From JALOAT01 sp050179875 (GTDB taxonomy: Bacteria; Pseudomonadota; Gammaproteobacteria; Thiohalomonadales; Thiohalomonadaceae): DNA of 5,954 bases. The notes below the pieces were generated by a model that saw only the letters and a list, made by a program, of their open reading frames with translations, made no database searches and was not told the origin of the DNA. The position numbers and the translations under genes were made by a program. This document shows positions 4,546 to 5,954 of this stretch, piece by piece. The first letter of the stretch is position 1, and each line of letters starts with the position of its first letter. The stretch covers positions 1-5,954 of the forward strand of contig JBFXES010000181.1 of the NCBI GenBank assembly GCA_050179875.1. Reading direction: 5' to 3'.

Positions 4546-5954
4546 GTGAGCGACAAGAAGTTACGAGCGCGGGTCAAACTCTTCGGCAATCTGCTCGGGA
4601 ACGTGCTGGACACCCAGGCCGGTCCTGACGTCCTTGCCGCCGTGGAACGGCTGCGCAAGGGGTTCATCCGCCTGCGCAGACACCCCGATCCCCGCGAGCG
4701 CGAACGCCTGACGCGCTTCATCGAATCCCTGGAACCGCGCACCCTCACCCACGTACTGCGGGCCTTCAGTACCTATTTCAGCCTGGCCAACATCGCCGAA
4801 GAAACCTTCCAGCACCGCGAACGCCGGCGCCAGGTGCGCGTGGGCGGTCCGCTGTGGCGCGGCTCCTTCGACGACGCCCTGCGCGAATTCAAGCGCGACG
4901 GCATTGACAGCGAGCAGCTCCAGGCGCTGCTCAACCGCCTGCGCTTCATCCCCGTGTTCACCGCCCATCCCACCGAGTCCAAGCGCCGCACCGTCATGGA
5001 GTGCCTGCGGCGGATCTTCGTGGCCGGCGAGAACCTGGACGATCCGCGCATCGGCGGCGAGCAGCGCGCCGAGATCCTGCAGCAGATCGAGAGCGAGATT
5101 CAGATCCTGTGGAAGACCGACGAGGTGCGCGCGGAGCGCCCGCAGGTACGCGACGAGATCAAGAACGGGCTGTTCTACTTCCGCGAAAGCCTGTTCGCCG
5201 CGGTGCCCGACACCTATCGCAACTTCGAGAAGGCGGTGCGTCGCATCTACGGCGCCGACTGCAACATCAGCGTTCCCAGTTGCCTGCGCTTCGGTTCCTG
5301 GATCGGCGGCGACCGCGACGGCAATCCCTTCGTGTCGCCCGAGACCACGGCCATGGCCGTGCGCCTGCACCATCGCGAAGTGCTGCGCGTGTACCTGCGC
5401 TGCGTGACCGAACTGGGCCACATCCTCACCCATTCGCGCCTGTGGTGCACGCCCTCCGCCGTGTTCGAGGCCGGGCTGGAGCGCGACGAGGCCGCTTATC
5501 CCGACGCCTTCGTGGGCCACAAGCGCAAGCGCTTCTCCACCGAGCCCTACCGCCGCAAGCTCTATTTCATGCGCTACCGGCTGCAGGCCAATCTGCATGC
5601 GGTGGAAGCACGCCTGGAAGGCCGCGAACCCGCGGGCAGCGCGGGCTATCTCTCGGAGAAAGAGTTCCTCAACGATCTCTACACCATCCGCGACTCGCTC
5701 GTCAGCCACGGCGACGCCAAGGTGGCCGACGGCCGTCTCAAGGACCTCATCCGCCTGGCGGAGACCTTCGGCTTCTACCTCGTGCACCTCGACGTACGCC
5801 AGGAATCCGCACGCCATACCCAGGCGGTGACCGAGATCCTCAAGCAGCTGGGGAAGGATTACGCAGACCTCGAAGAGAGCCGCCGCATCGCCCTGCTGGC
5901 CGAGCTCATCGCGCGCGTCGAGGCCATCAGCCTGGACAAGCCCGCACTCTCCGA
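4546..5954 (+). CDS. ppc: Phosphoenolpyruvate carboxylase, N-terminal half (runs off the right edge)
   Basis: Carboxylates phosphoenolpyruvate with bicarbonate to oxaloacetate, the anaplerotic feed of the TCA cycle, in the cytoplasm. There are 469 codons before the edge; the family is about 880-950 residues. Visible landmarks are VFTAHPTESKRRT with catalytic His141 (E. coli His138), GSWIGGDRDGNPFV at 250-263, and LDVRQES at 415-421 with Arg418 (E. coli Arg396). The C-terminal half, with the remaining active-site loops and the aspartate/acetyl-CoA effector sites, is outside. The start is the GTG at 4546: it is the first possible start codon after the in-frame stop at 4492-4494, and MSDKKLRARVKLFGNLLGNVL aligns with the family N-terminus. 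No Shine-Dalgarno sequence precedes it; the leader just upstream is ACCACAACC. It lies 141 bases after glgA with its own promoter-like box. Confidence 0.96.
   Translation, partial: MSDKKLRARVKLFGNLLGNVLDTQAGPDVLAAVERLRKGFIRLRRHPDPRERERLTRFIESLEPRTLTHVLRAFSTYFSLANIAEETFQHRERRRQVRVGGPLWRGSFDDALREFKRDGIDSEQLQALLNRLRFIPVFTAHPTESKRRTVMECLRRIFVAGENLDDPRIGGEQRAEILQQIESEIQILWKTDEVRAERPQVRDEIKNGLFYFRESLFAAVPDTYRNFEKAVRRIYGADCNISVPSCLRFGSWIGGDRDGNPFVSPETTAMAVRLHHREVLRVYLRCVTELGHILTHSRLWCTPSAVFEAGLERDEAAYPDAFVGHKRKRFSTEPYRRKLYFMRYRLQANLHAVEARLEGREPAGSAGYLSEKEFLNDLYTIRDSLVSHGDAKVADGRLKDLIRLAETFGFYLVHLDVRQESARHTQAVTEILKQLGKDYADLEESRRIALLAELIARVEAISLDKPALS

Noticed and set aside
4431..4628. Possible small protein between glgA and ppc (ATG at 4440 or GTG at 4431)
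   Set aside because: Its frame runs 80 bases into ppc in another frame, its start overlaps the candidate -35 region and its codons cross the TATAAT box. It has no ribosome-binding site and no family resemblance.
4561..5817. 418-codon open frame on the minus strand opposite ppc
   Set aside because: It is antisense to the conserved PEP carboxylase frame, with biased Ala/Gly/His/Leu composition and no recognisable motif.
1..5954. Mobile element, CRISPR array, toxin-antitoxin or defence system
   Set aside because: Apart from the spacers, the whole window is accounted for by five conserved metabolic genes. I saw no repeat arrays, transposase motifs or shift in base composition beyond the AT-richer intergenic spacer.

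Overview
The window looks like a chromosomal central-carbon-metabolism locus from a GC-rich proteobacterium. Protein motifs and gene order suggest a gamma- or betaproteobacterium, possibly an autotroph or one-carbon user. That placement is inferred from general resemblance and no search was run. The window is almost fully coding. There is no tRNA, rRNA, CRISPR array, insertion sequence, phage gene or other sign of mobile DNA.

Layout: the left half (about 1-2828) is a minus-strand cluster read right to left. It holds gnd (short-type 6-phosphogluconate dehydrogenase), then zwf (glucose-6-phosphate dehydrogenase), then the first ~96 codons of pgi (glucose-6-phosphate isomerase), which leaves the window at base 1. 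A 112-base divergent intergenic region (2829-2940) separates gnd from glgA (ADP-glucose glycogen synthase) on the plus strand. It holds two small dyad-symmetric elements and weak promoter-like boxes. After glgA, a 141-base spacer carries a perfect TATAAT box and a strong leader hairpin ahead of ppc (phosphoenolpyruvate carboxylase). ppc starts at a GTG and runs off the right edge after 469 codons.

The genes form a coherent set. GlgA stores carbon as glycogen. Pgi interconverts glucose-6-phosphate and fructose-6-phosphate. Zwf and Gnd oxidise glucose-6-phosphate to ribulose-5-phosphate, giving NADPH. Ppc makes oxaloacetate from phosphoenolpyruvate. The divergent arrangement places glycogen storage and hexose-phosphate oxidation on either side of one regulatory region. 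No 6-phosphogluconolactonase gene (pgl) lies between gnd and zwf.

I found no convincing undescribed system. The points worth a second look are modest: signature-residue changes in Zwf, NADP-type residues in a short-form Gnd, the palindromes between gnd and glgA, and the ppc leader, which has a 5' hairpin, no Shine-Dalgarno sequence and a GTG start.
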